Source of the DNA: Rhynochetos jubatus
Lineage: Eukaryota > Chordata > Aves > Eurypygiformes > Rhynochetidae
Assembly (NCBI GenBank): GCA_027574665.1
Contig: CM050690.1
Coordinates: 35,992,357 to 36,056,356, forward strand
Direction: 5' to 3'
Length of the DNA stretch: 64,000 nt
This document shows positions 12,208 through 23,600 of the stretch, piece by piece; within the stretch, counting starts at the first letter, position 1; each line of letters begins with the position of its first letter. The notes under the pieces were generated by a model. It did not search any database. It saw nothing but the letters and a program-made list of their open reading frames with translations, and was not told the origin of the DNA. The position numbers were made by a program, and so were the translations under genes.

Positions 12208-14496
12208 GGAATGGGGGGAGGAATTCATCCACTGAGCTAAAGACCGGGAAGGGGCACAAGGAGGGGAGGAGGTATAATCTAAATTCTGTCATCTTATTTA
12301 ATGTGTTTCTCATCTGCTTAACTTTCACAAGCATAAAATAATTCAGGCAGACTAAAGCTTTACAACCCTTCAAGCCCATACTGACCTTATTTTTTTCTCC
12401 TGTATGACAGAGAACATGCGGTTTCTACAATAGATGTGTTATTTTTGTTCCTGTAGCAACCCTTGAGTCTGCTGGCAGCATGCATTGAGGCAGGTAACAT
12501 GTGGCGTGGAGTGGCACAGTATTTTAACATCCCATTACATGCACCTGCTAAGAGCGAATGGATGAGCAGAAGGGATGCCTTGATGCTGACAGGAGAATCA
12601 AGCTTACTTTTTTAGAATTTGAGAGCAGTAGCACCTTCAGAATGGATCCAGTGTGAGACTTGTTTAATCCTTAGACCTTTCCATGTCATAGCCCTCCAGA
12701 GAAATTGAGTTTTCATTTCCACTTTCCAAGCATCAGAAAAAGAATCAAAGCCACTGACATTCAGATTCTGTCTGACTATCATCTCCAACAACCAAACAGA
12801 CGTCTGAGTCTGTGTAGGACGTAAGGAAGGAAAAGGGGTGATTCAACAGAGAACATCACACTTGAGAAAAGTTCACTAAATGTTAGAGATACGAGACAGG
12901 CTTTTTAAGACCCAGGAACAAGGCATTACAAAACCTGGCAGTTGTGCTCTATAGCAATCTCGTATGGCCAATGTCTTTGGTATTCAACAAGTTTAAAATG
13001 TATCCAGCATCTCAAAATTAAATTCACTAAGGCCTTTTACACAGTTGCAAAGACTCCTAGAGTGTCAACAAATAGTATCCACAATGCAAATGTACATATC
13101 AACACATGATAGGTTCATCTGAAAGATCTGTGAACCGGATTTTAAAAGTTTTATTAGAGTTTTAAGGAGACATGAAAGTTGTTTGATTATTGGTTTTGTT
13201 GCCAACATATTTATCAAGTTATGAAGCCTGGATTTGTAATATAGGTTCTAAAAGGTACCAATTCCAAATCTAGATATTAATTTAGCCCTTGCTTTCAGAA
13301 GCAGTTACCTAGTGTTAGAGAGTTCCTTGCTGGATTCTTTACACCCAGAGTTTACGGTGTGGCTTGTAACTGAGAATGGATGCCTAGCCAAGGTACTGCA
13401 AAGGTATCTCATTTTGCTCAATTCTTAGATAAATGGGAACTTTTAAAATTATTGAAGCTGCAGTTCATTTTCAAATACATTTTTTTAGATTCAATTTTTA
13501 AATTCAAATACCTTTATGAAATTCCAATACAATTCAATTATTGTCTTACTACTCCCTTACAAATACTACTGAAAGTATCTCCATAAAGGATTTAAGGCCA
13601 ATAGCAAATTGTTTTGATCTACAAGAATCAATCAAGAAGCATAAGGAAAGTCTTGAATGTTAGCTTGAAGTTTACATATGTATTGTTGAAGTCATCTGAA
13701 TCTTTATAATGATGGCAAGAAATGGCCAAATCTCCTATAAATGCAGTCTTCTACCATACATAGGTTTGCTTTCCAATTATCAACAATGTTTTTTGTCTGG
13801 TTCATGTCACGAGGCTACCATGTAAGGGACTTTTAACTGCTCTTTCTTGCTCAGTAGCAATTACCAGCTATCAGAGACTTCTTTATTCTGTATTTACTTG
13901 ACTGATAATAACCAGCAAGGATGGAAAAGCCATGGGAAACTTTGCTGAGAGTTATGATGTGTTGATCATTTGAAAACCAACCACAGAAACTCAAAAATAT
14001 TGTGTGATCATCATGGATGATTACTGGAAACCAACCCAACGAATTAACAAAACACAACATACCTATTAATTTAGATGGATATTTTCCTAGCAATGAAGCA
14101 ATATTTACTGAATTGATAAAATATGCAGGTATTCTAACAGGAGAATTAATTCCATTGCTGTTGTGCTTGGAGTCCACTGGGACTTAGTGTTGATTTATAG
14201 CATTTACATCTAGACATTTTCTAGAAATATTGTTCTATTTGGTGACTGCATTTTTCAGAAGTCAGTGAATTAACAGGACGTAGTTGTGTAAATGGACATA
14301 TGAAAAACTTTTTTTCACTATCCCTCCTCATCCAAATAACCACAAAAGAGCTAGTAAACTTAGAAAATAATTCTGGTAATTATTGTTCTGTGACTGACAG
14401 TTTAGGGCTTTCATGACACTGGCTGAAAATTTTCCAACAAAACAGTTCTTTCAGAGCACTTATTTCATTAAGGCTTTGTTGTGTCACAGGAGGCAC

Positions 14497-14550
14497 AAAA
14501 ATGAACTTTTCATAATTTCACATTTCATAAAAATGAACTTTTTATGAAAT
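14497..14550. repeat. 14-bp direct repeat ending in a perfect 12-bp palindrome
   Basis: AAAAATGAACTTTT occurs at 14,497-14,510 and again at 14,529-14,542. The second copy sits inside a perfect inverted repeat, with arm 14,522-14,533 (ATTTCATAAAAA) and arm 14,539-14,550, and a 5-nt loop TGAAC. Confidence 0.85.
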
Positions 14551-15538
14551 AGAGTCAGCATTCCTTTGGAAAGCTATTCCTTTTCCTGTCATCTCACCTG
14601 TTGTGGTTCTTCAGAGCCTAAAACTCAAAGAGTTTCAGTAGCATACCTGTTGTACAATTTTCCCCTAAGGCACTGGACTCTGACTCTAGACAGTTGGATT
14701 TGTGAAACTCATAGGATTGTGAAACAAGAGTCTGGAAGCCTGAGAAAACCCAGCAGCTCAGCAGGAAGTTTGGAGACCTCAAGAATGAGAGCTTGAACTG
14801 ATGTTCACATGATTTCTGTGCTTTCTCACAGAGCTGAACACCAAACCTCTTCTGCTTTCATGTTTTCTACACAGAGTATTTTGATTAATTCAGAACTAGT
14901 ATAATTTTTATGTGTGATTTTCCATCTACTTGGTTTTTAAACATCTATTTTACATTCCAAAAATTGAACTCTGGTGGTTGTTGGTTTGGAGTTAATTTTT
15001 TCCAAATTTTCCAGCAAAATAGCTGATTTTTGACACTCTGCTTGTAGCTGTTGGATCCAGCATGACTGCAGAGTTATGTCATTTTGATGTCTTTCAAAAT
15101 CATAACATTCAGATGTTCTTTGGTATTCCCATGCAGGACAATAATGGGAATGGATGCTTGCCTATAGCTGCTTTCCCTCTTGGCTCATTATAAATGGGAT
15201 GAAGATCTAGTATTTTGCCTTAGGTAAGGACCAAATTTCACTTAGAGCCTTACACATTCAAACTACAGCAAGGTTAAAGACATCACTCTCTGGGGAAATC
15301 TGTCCTACAAGAAAGCTACACCAGTGTCATCAGGACAGGCTGAACTAAAGATAACGAACACACTGTAGTCATAAAGCTGGGTTTTTTTGAGAATGTGGAC
15401 ACAGGATAAAGATTTAGACCTTCATATGCATCATGCTCATTGCTCAATCTCACTATAGCTGAAAGATACATATCAGGACAAAGACCATGACTGACAGAGA
15501 GTATCTCTGGAACAATGCAACTTTAAAGCCTACAGTCA

Positions 15539-15615
15539 TCACAGAATTGTAGAAACTTAGAATGGTTTTGGTTGGAAGGGACTTTCAAAGATCATCTGGT
15601 TTCAACCCCCTGCTA
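15539..15615 (-). mobile_element. CR1 3'-end stub
   Basis: On the plus strand this reads AGAATGGTTTTGGTTGGAAGGGACTTTC and AAAGATCATCTGG, then CCCCCTGC, which is the antisense of the last ~80 bp of CR1. It ends abruptly at about 15,615, near the start of the LTR-like remnant. Confidence 0.85.
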
Positions 15616-15819
15616 TGTTGTTTATTGTTTATTCCCCAGGCTATGTGCTTTGCATAGAGGCATTTAAATTGACCCTGATGAAGCTGATTTATTGGCTGGA
15701 GTGGCTAAAATTCCTTTGTGCTTTTCTTCAGGTGTTGTCCTGCTGACCTGTGATCATTGTCATGTTCAGCCATAAAGCTGGTATAGCAGAGGAAATTGTT
15801 GCTTGGGGTTTTTATGTTT

Positions 15820-16042
15820 TCCCAGCTGGCTATTGCTCAGAGACTGGCTGAGCGTCTGTTTGCTTGTGGGAGGTGGTGATTGCTTACCTTTGTATCACTT
15901 GATTTTTACATTTCCTTCGTTTACTAAACTGTCTTTTTCTCAGCCCATGCATTTTCTCACTTCTGCTTTCCTTGTTGTCTCTTCTGTCCTGCTGTGCAGC
16001 TTCGTGGGTGCTTGGCTGCTGGCCAGGGTCAACCCACCACAG
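15820..16042 (+). mobile_element. endogenous retrovirus LTR remnant (3' portion)
   Basis: Resembles the 3' part of an LTR that is abundant in bird genomes. It has a GCTCAGAGACTGGCTGAGC block, a CATCACTTG-like block, an ACTAAACTGTCTTTTTCTCAGCCCA stretch where the polyadenylation region lies, and a terminus reading GCTGGCCAGGGTCAACCCACCACA, ending in CA as LTRs do. No internal retroviral gene, primer-binding site or polypurine tract was seen, so it is a solo or truncated LTR. The upstream limit is unclear and could extend to about 15,614. A 121-codon frame across it (15,803-16,168) is not viral coding sequence. Confidence 0.62.
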
Positions 16043-17186
16043 TGTTATACCTATAGTTTTCTTGCACTCTCAGTTGCATGTGTTTTTATTGGAGAAATAG
16101 CAAATGTTTGTCTTTTAATACATACAGTGTACTTCTGTTACAGGTCATGGCACACAAAGACTACCTGACCGCTTTCTCAAGTCTGACCCTATATGGCTTC
16201 TCCCCAGACTGTACAAACACATTTAAGTATATATATATTCATACAAACTATTTAGTCATCCTGCTCATAATTCCTACATCCCTGTTTCCAAGTTTTATCA
16301 GAAAAGAAGGGGATTCCAGGCCCACTACAGTAACCATTAATCCTGTATGTACCTTGGCTGATGCAAATTTACCCACTAAAAATATACAAATTTGGATAAA
16401 GAATTACCTGATTTTTCTTTTTTCCTATCTTGAATTTAGACTTATTTTTTTATTAATAGGTTGTCACCAGAAGTCTTCCACATATCTAAGCAAACTCATA
16501 TGTAATTTCCCTGACAGAAGAAGTGTTCTAAGCATGAAGAACATTCATTTGATTTAGAGATTTTATTGAGCATAACTAGTCTTGATATGTTTTGTTTGGC
16601 ACAATATTCTTGGTGTAGTGGCTTTGTGGTTGAATTCTGCAGACTTTGTGCAACAAGATCCTCATTTAATGGTTTAGTCTGGACATATTTCAAAAACGGA
16701 CAAAACATGATGCACTTTTATTTTATAGACTTCTTTTCCAATTTGTGGCTTTCATTTGGGAATATTTTTTTTTTAATAACACAGTATGCCCTTTTACATA
16801 CGAATGGAAGTGGCCTGCTAGGAAAGAATGCTTTTTGCAATATTTGATGTCAAGAATGTGTTTACATGTTGCTGTAATAATTTTTAAACATTGAGTATCA
16901 CTGTACTGATTCAGATAGATAGTAATTTAACTGGGGAAGCTGGAGAGTAGCAGCAATTTTTGCTGTGTATACGAAGAGTCAGAATTTAGGAACCTGTAAA
17001 CAGAGTGGGATGATTTGTAGATTTTCTTTTACAATGAGAGATACAAGTAGGCACCAAAGATGAGATGCAGTTCGCCTAGATAGCTTACAGTGTCTTAGGT
17101 AGGAACCCCTGAGGGTCAATGGAGTGAAATAAGCATTTCTAGAACATGATTTATCTAAGTTATCGCCCCTGCCCCTCCCCATCCCC

Positions 17187-17218
<32 letters not shown>

Positions 17219-18510
17219 AAAAAAAATCCTTAGGGTGAGAGGAATGACAACTTAGAATTGTCTTTCTGTGCTGATTGTAAGGAAAACACAGGAAACTAAC
17301 TTACATGGAGTTGTGCTGATATGGACAGAGTAATCCCATCACTAGTTTCATTTTCAAAGACTGCAGGACCTCTTTAGATTTACTTTATTACTATCTTATA
17401 TTTAGGCATTTAGAGGCCTTTAAAAAAAATCTGGCCCACAGCTCCCAAGGAACTTGCTTAGATAACTGCAAAGGCATTAGACTAGCACCCAAGCTCCATG
17501 ATTCCTGTCACTGCAAAGACTAAAGAACTTGGGACTTACTGATCAGGTAGGTGCCCCAATTCAGAACACTGGTACTCATCGTCCTCCGTAACAGAAATAT
17601 AGCTAATAAGGAAGAAAACATAATGGTACACTGGGTGTTCATGGTTGACCTGGAGAAAAACACTTGAAAAGCACAAGCATAGTTTATGGTTTTCTCAATT
17701 GCTCAGCTTTAATTCCTTAGTACAATTCACTACTCTGATTTAAAGAGAGGTCTTGCTTTGAATTTAGGGTTTAGTTACTAATTGCATAATTACTGTGTGT
17801 GGTCTTTGAAACTGCCTATTATTTGGTGACCTTGAAAGGAGGAAGTTTCTTACAATGCTGGTGCTGTATTTTTAAAGCTAAAACAATTGGCAGAGTGGTG
17901 TCCTGTTTTGAAGAGAGAGCCTGTTTTCCAAAGCTTTCACAATACTTTACATTTTAAAAAAATGTATTTTTACTACTATAGAACATGAAATCATTTTTGG
18001 ATTTTATACTATATTACTTTCATACAGAGGCTTATAGGAAAGAGGAAACATCAGATGCCCTGTCTTGTAATTTATATATTAAAGGTTTGATAAGTATCCA
18101 CTTCAGACACAATAGTCAGTATAATTCATATGAAATTTCCAAATTTCAGTTACTGGAATGTGACCAAGTAAAACATAGAGGAAAGAAAAGAAAAATAAGT
18201 ACTGCTTTATAGTTTTTATTTAAAAAGACTGTTATCTTGCAATTTTAAATAGTAAGGTGTGCAAGGACAACCTGTGCCATCTTCAAAAATGTGTTGTGCC
18301 AACATAGAAAAAATGTGGTACCTTGCAAGATGCTTGCATTGCACAGCCTCCGTTCGGTTTCAGCTATATTTCTGCATGTTACTTCTTCATACTTTTCAGG
18401 CCCACCCAGTAAGTGCCTTACTGACAAACCATGTTCATTACCTTCTTAATTATTAGACATCTATAAAATATGATTTGCCATATCCATTGCAATACACTAG
18501 TGTGCACTAG
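16043..18510. other. intergenic, no gene seen
   Basis: AT-rich, with chance frames only, the longest at 16,078-16,557 (159 codons, rich in Ile/Leu/Tyr, no family recognised). It contains the C21-A18 tract. Confidence 0.5.
17188..17226. repeat. C21 joined directly to A18
   Basis: An uninterrupted C run (17,188-17,208) abuts an A run (17,209-17,226). It is preceded by C-rich CCCCTCCCCATCCCCT. Confidence 0.9.
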
Positions 18511-18827
18511 TTCCTTCCTTCCTTCCTTCCTTCCTTCCTTCCTTCCTTCCTTCCTTCCTTCCTTCCTTCCTTCCTTCCTTCCTTCCTTCCTTCCTTCCTT
18601 CCTTCCTTCCTTCCTTCCTTCCTTCCTTCCTTCCTTCCTTCCTTCCTTCCTTCCTTCCTTCCTTCCTTCCTTCCTTCCTTCCTTCCTTCCTTCCTTCCTT
18701 CCTTCCTTCCTTCCTTCCTTCCTTCCTTCCTTCCTTCCTTCCTTCCTTCCTTCCTTCCTTCCTTCCTTCCTTCCTTCCTTCCTCCCTCCCTCCCTCCCTC
18801 CCTCCCTCCCTCCCTCCCTCCCTCCCT
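18511..18827. repeat. (TTCC)n then (TCCC)n microsatellite, 317 bp
   Basis: About 67 uninterrupted TTCC units (18,511-18,780) change to about 12 CTCC/TCCC units (18,781-18,827). The tract is pure polypyrimidine on the plus strand. It gives a spurious open frame of repeated Ser-Phe-Leu-Pro, because a 12-nt period holds no stop in that frame. Confidence 0.98.
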
Positions 18828-19952
18828 ATTTTTACTACACTGACATATACATGTGTTGAGTTAGTGCAACCAAAGCAGTAGAAAATAGTAAAAATTGTGA
18901 TGACCTTTAGTATCCTTTCATATCCTTACACTACTTGATACAAAAAGCATACAAAGCCTGGAAAGCATAAAAACACCAAACACTTTCTTCTGCTACACCA
19001 GTTTTATGGCTGAGCATGACAATGATCACAAGTCAGCAGGACAGCAACTGAAGAACTAAAAGGAATTCCATCCACTCCAGCCAGTAGGTAAGCTTCATCA
19101 GTACACAACTGAAATGCCTTTATGAAAAAGCATGTAGCCTGGGGAATAAACAAGGAGTTAGAGACCTGCACACATCTGCAGGGCTATGATCTTATTGGCA
19201 TTGTGGAGATGTGGTGGCACAGGTCCTGTGACTGGAATGTTGGAATGGAAGGATACAGGCTTTTTAGGAAGGACAGGCAGGGCAGACAAGGAAGGGTGCT
19301 GTCCTCTGTGTCAATGACCACCCGGAGTGCCTGGGGCTCTGCCTGGAGATGGATGAGTAGCCCACTGAGAGCTTATGGGTCAGGGTTAAAGGGAAGGCAG
19401 GGACAAAACACATTACAGTGGTGGTCTGTTACAGGCGACTGGACCAGGAAGACTGAAGAGATGAGGCCCTTTATAGACAGATAGGAGCAGCTTTACATTC
19501 ACAAACCCTGGTGCTCATGGGTACTTCAACCATCCCGATACCTGTTGGAGGGACAACGCAGCAGGGCATAAGCAATTCAGGAGCTTCCTGAAATGCATTG
19601 ATGATAAGTTCCTTCTCCAATTGATACAGGAGCCAATGAGAAGATATGCTATGCTGGACCTTGTTCTCACCAACAAGGAGGGGCTGGTGGAGAATGCAAA
19701 GTTCAAGTGAAGCCTTACCTTTAAAGAGTATGAAACGGAGTTCAAGATCCTTAAGAAAATGAGGAGGGTGCACAGCAAGCTCACTGCCCTGGGCTTCAGG
19801 AGAGCAGATTTTGGCCTCTTCAGGGATCTGACTGGTAAAGTACCTTGGGATAAAGTCCTGGAGGGAAGATGGGCCCAAGAAAGCTGGTTAGTGTTCCAGG
19901 ATCACGTCCTCCAAGCTCAGGAGTGATGCATCCCAACAAAGGGAAAGTCAGT

Positions 19953-20595
19953 CAAAACCACCAGCAGTCCTGCATGGATGAACAAGGAGTTCCTGGACAA
20001 ATGCAAACACAAAATTAAAGTCTACAGAGAGCGGAAGCAGGGACAGGTAGCCTGTGAAAAATATACAGAAATTGTCCAAGCAGCCAGAGATCAGGTTAGG
20101 AAAGCTGAAGCCCTGACAGAATTGAATCTGGCAAGAGATGTTAAGGGCAACAAGGAAAGCTTCTACAGGTACACTGGTGACAAAAGGAAGACTGGGGAAA
20201 ATGTGGGCCCTCTCAAGAAGGAAACAAAAGGCCTGATTACCCAGGATATGGAGAAGACTGAGGTATTCAATGAGATGTTTGGCTCAGTGTCCATAGGCCC
20301 AGCAAGTGCTGAAGCCACACCACCCAAGTGGCAGAAGGCAAAGGCAGGGACTGGGAGAATGAAGAACCACCCACAGTAAGTGAAGATCAGGTTCAAGGCC
20401 CTCTAAGGAGCCTGCAGGTGCACAAGCCCATGGGACCTGACAAGATGCATCCATGGGTCCTGAGTGAACTGGCGGAAGAAGTTGCAAATCCACTATCTAT
20501 CCTATTTGAGAAGTCATGGCAGTCCAGGGAAGTTCCCCCTGACTGGAAATGGGCAAACATAACCCCCATTTTCAAAAAGGGAAATAAGGAGGACC
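19953..20595 (+). repeat. 643-bp block repeated inverted at 1792-2434
   Basis: Part of the CR1 copy at 19,100-21,988. By direct comparison it matches the reverse complement of 1792-2434 over 643 bp with no length difference and three substitutions that I could find, near positions 19,974, 20,021 and 20,418 of this copy. Similarity falls off sharply at both ends. Confidence 0.93.
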
Positions 20596-20634
20596 AAGGG
20601 AATTACAGGTCAGTCAGTCTGACCTCTGTGGCCA

Positions 20635-20666
20635 GCAAAACCATGGAGCAGCAAAACCATGGAGCA
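20635..20666 (+). repeat. 16-bp tandem duplication inside CR1 ORF2
   Basis: GCAAAACCATGGAGCA occurs twice head to tail (20,635-20,650 and 20,651-20,666). The 16-bp gain shifts the reverse-transcriptase frame between the SVASKTMEQ block and the [10 protein letters not shown] block. Confidence 0.95.
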
Positions 20667-23600
20667 GATTCTCCAGGAAACTTCACTAAGTAACATGGAA
20701 ACTAAGGAGGTGATTGGTAACAGCCAACATGGCTTCACCAAGGGCAAATTGTTCCTGACAAATTTGGTGGCCTTCTATGATGGGGCTACTGCATTGGTGG
20801 AAAAAGGAAGAGCAACCAATGTTTTCTACCTGGATTTGTTCAAAGTATTTTACACTGTGCCACAAGACATCCTTGTCTCTAAATTAGAGAGGCATGGATT
20901 TAATGGATGGATCACTCAGTGGATAAGGAACTGCCTGGATGGTTGCACTCAAAGAGTTGTGGTCAATGGCTCCATGTCTGAGTGGAGACCAGTGATGAGT
21001 GGTGTTCCTCTGGGGTCCATATTGGGTCCGGTGCTGCACAACATCTGTGGCAGCAACATGGACAGTGGCATTGAGTGCACCATCGGCAAGTTTGCTGATG
21101 ACACCAAGCTGTGTGGTACTGCCAACGTGCTAGAGGGAAGGGATGCCATCCAGGGGACCTTGATAGGCTTGAAAAGAGGGATCATGTGACTATCATGAAG
21201 CTCAAAAAGGCCAAGTGCAAGATCCTGCACATGGGTCAGGACAATCCCAAGCACAAGTACAGGCTGGGTAGAGAATAGCTTGACAGCAGCCCTGAGGAGA
21301 AGGACTTTGGAGTGTTGGTTGATGAGAAGCTCAACATGAGCCGGCAGTGTGTGCTGGCAGCCCAGAAAGCCAACTCTATCCTGGGCTGCATCAAAAGAAG
21401 TGTGGCCAGCAGGTTGAGCGGGATGATTCTTCCCCTTCTACTCCACTCTGTTGAGACACTGCCTGTAGTACTGCTTTCAGCTCTGGGACCCCAACATAAG
21501 AGGGACATGGAGCTGTTGGAGTGAGTCCAGAGGAGGGCTACGAAGATGATTAGAGCTGGAGCTCCTCTCTGCTATGAAGACAGGTTGAGAGAGTTGGGAT
21601 TGTTCAGCTGGGAGAAAAGAAAGCTCCAATGAGATATTAGAGCAGACCTCCATTTATTGAAGAGGCCTAAAGGAATGCTGGAGAGGGACTTTTTACAAGG
21701 GTTTGTAGTGACAGGACAACAATTAATGGCTTCAAGCTGAGAGAGTGTAGATTCATATTGCTTACAAGGAAGAAATTCTTCATGGTGATGGCAGTGAGGC
21801 ATTGGTTCAGGTTGCCCAGAGAAGTTGTGCATGTACCCATTCCTGGAAGTGTTCAAGGACAGGTTGAATGGGAAATCTGACCTCATGGAAGGTGTTCTTA
21901 CCTGTGGCAGGGGGTTAAAACTAGATCACATTTGAATGTACTTTCCAAACCAAACCAAACCAGTCTATGATTCTGTGACACTATGATGTTACATGGTATG
22001 GAATATCATTTTGGCCGACTTGGGTCAGCTGTCCTGCTTGTTTCCCTTTCCAGTTCCTTGCCTGGCATTTGCCTACTCACTATGCTTCAAATGAGTGAGA
22101 AAAAGAGAAATTCTTGACACTGGGCAAAGACTCCCTAGTAATAGACAAAACATTGATGTATTATCAACACTGCTTTAGTTACAAATCCAAAACACAGCAC
22201 CATACTCTCTGCTAACAAGAAAGTTAACTCCATCCCAACTAGACCTAGTAAAAATGTTGAAGCAGCTAAATGGTAGAATGTGTAATCCATTCCAATACTT
22301 ACTCTCTATAATAACTGTATCCAGTTTCATTACTTTTATAAGTAATCATTACTATGTGTCATACGATATGCTTCACTCAAAAGGACTCTGGTTGTCTTCA
22401 GTGTATTCCAGTTTCTCTACTCCTTCATTCCTAGAAAAAAATTACTCAAAATACAGCTTTGCAATAAGCCTTTATCAGCTGGTTCAAGAATTTCTGTCAA
22501 TTACCTAAAGTAATAAATAATGTATTACATTAAGTGCTGTATCTGTCTTTCCTTGGTCTGCTTCAGAAGCACATTAAGGCAGTAACATTGTCCTCATTTG
22601 GAGAGGAAAGAGATCTCATTATTCATTTCCTTGTAAAATTCCTATTCCTGGCAGTCAGATAGCTGACCTTCCTACCTAAGCAAGGTGTTAAAATGAACAG
22701 ATTTGTTGAAAGTGACTGGCAACAGAGAGACTGTGCTTAACATAACCCTCTTCAGAAGCCTATTTGCTGTTCTAGCCATAATAACCAAGACTGTTGCGTC
22801 AAATTAGGTTCTTGATTATCTTTGCATAGTTTTATGCATCACCACAGGTCCAATAACATAGTGATGATAACATAGCTTCATTGAACATAATGAATTTTAC
22901 TGGACATTTCATGCCTTCCTCACCCAAATTTAACACACACATGCTGTCTTTTTCTATACAGACCTAACTATGTAGAAATTACAGACTTTGTGGATGATTT
23001 TCAGTTTCAGTTTGGGAACGAAATAATTAAAGACTGACTGTATTATTTAAGTCATTGTGCTTGATTCTGTAACCAGACCCTTTAAATTTCTTATCATAGG
23101 AATATTCTAACTGAACCCCATAAGCTTTCATAGGCAAGCATTAGAAACACCAGGCTTTATAAGGTGATTAGTGTTTACATGCACAGTAGAAAGATCTATT
23201 AGCAATACTTAAAAATCTTCAAAGAGCCATTGGCCAAATTACACTAATTGTAACAAACATCTATGAAATAAAGACTAGTACCCTATTTTATGGATGAAAT
23301 TGCTGACAAGCAGGGTGATCAAGCTGGTTTGCTCAAACGAATTTTAATGGTATGGTGGTGTACCTTTTACCTTCCTCAGCCAGACTATTAGGAAAAAAGG
23401 CTGTTATGGCATTCTTGTGTATGAAAACATACTGAAATGTAATGGTCATTCTGAGGAATATCTCTCATGTCTTTCTTAAGAAAATTGATGAAGAGATTTG
23501 TGGAATATAGTGTAATGTCTGCATGGTGCTGGGAACAAAATTCCCACAAGAATTTTAAAGTTTTTATTTTTTTGACTTCATATTGGAAAGAAAAATAGAA

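Larger units (their letters stand above)
5801..15538. other. intergenic, low repeat content, no exons seen
   Basis: About 9.7 kb without a supportable gene and with few recognisable transposons. It contains homopolymer tracts (6342-6360, 6404-6431, 12,185-12,207), an (AAATA)-like tract near 9548-9590, a palindrome at 14,522-14,550, and three blocks (about 7880-8430, 10,190-10,520, 11,880-12,110) whose base composition and motif density suggest conserved regulatory DNA. Reading frames are short and unlike known proteins. Confidence 0.5.
19100..21988 (+). mobile_element. CR1 LINE copy, ~2.9 kb, most complete in window
   Basis: Plus-strand CR1 covering most of ORF2 (endonuclease-reverse transcriptase) and the 3' end. 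The endonuclease part (about 19,100-19,900) is recognisable from GYDLIGIVEMWW, DWNVGMEGYRLFRKDRQGR and, read across frames, the ...ATLDLVLTNKEGL-like block near 19,650. The linker and RT follow: [14 protein letters not shown] (19,978), [51 protein letters not shown], and an intact FADD catalytic box at 21,091-21,102. Typical C-terminal and 3' sequences run to the TCTATGATTCTGTGACACTATGATG tail. It is dead: multiple stops, a small insertion near 20,290-20,300 that shifts frame, and a 16-bp tandem duplication at 20,635-20,666. The 5' limit is approximate. Confidence 0.95.

Noticed and set aside
16078-16557. 159-codon plus-strand frame next to the LTR remnant
   Set aside because: Mainly AT-rich hydrophobic sequence with no family resemblance, not a retroviral gene, and no splice or promoter context.
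18470-18859. 129-codon frame of repeated Ser-Phe-Leu-Pro units
   Set aside because: It is the translation of the TTCC/TCCC microsatellite. There is no promoter, conservation or non-repeat sequence to support a protein.
19471-19878. 135-codon minus-strand frame
   Set aside because: Antisense shadow of the CR1 endonuclease region.
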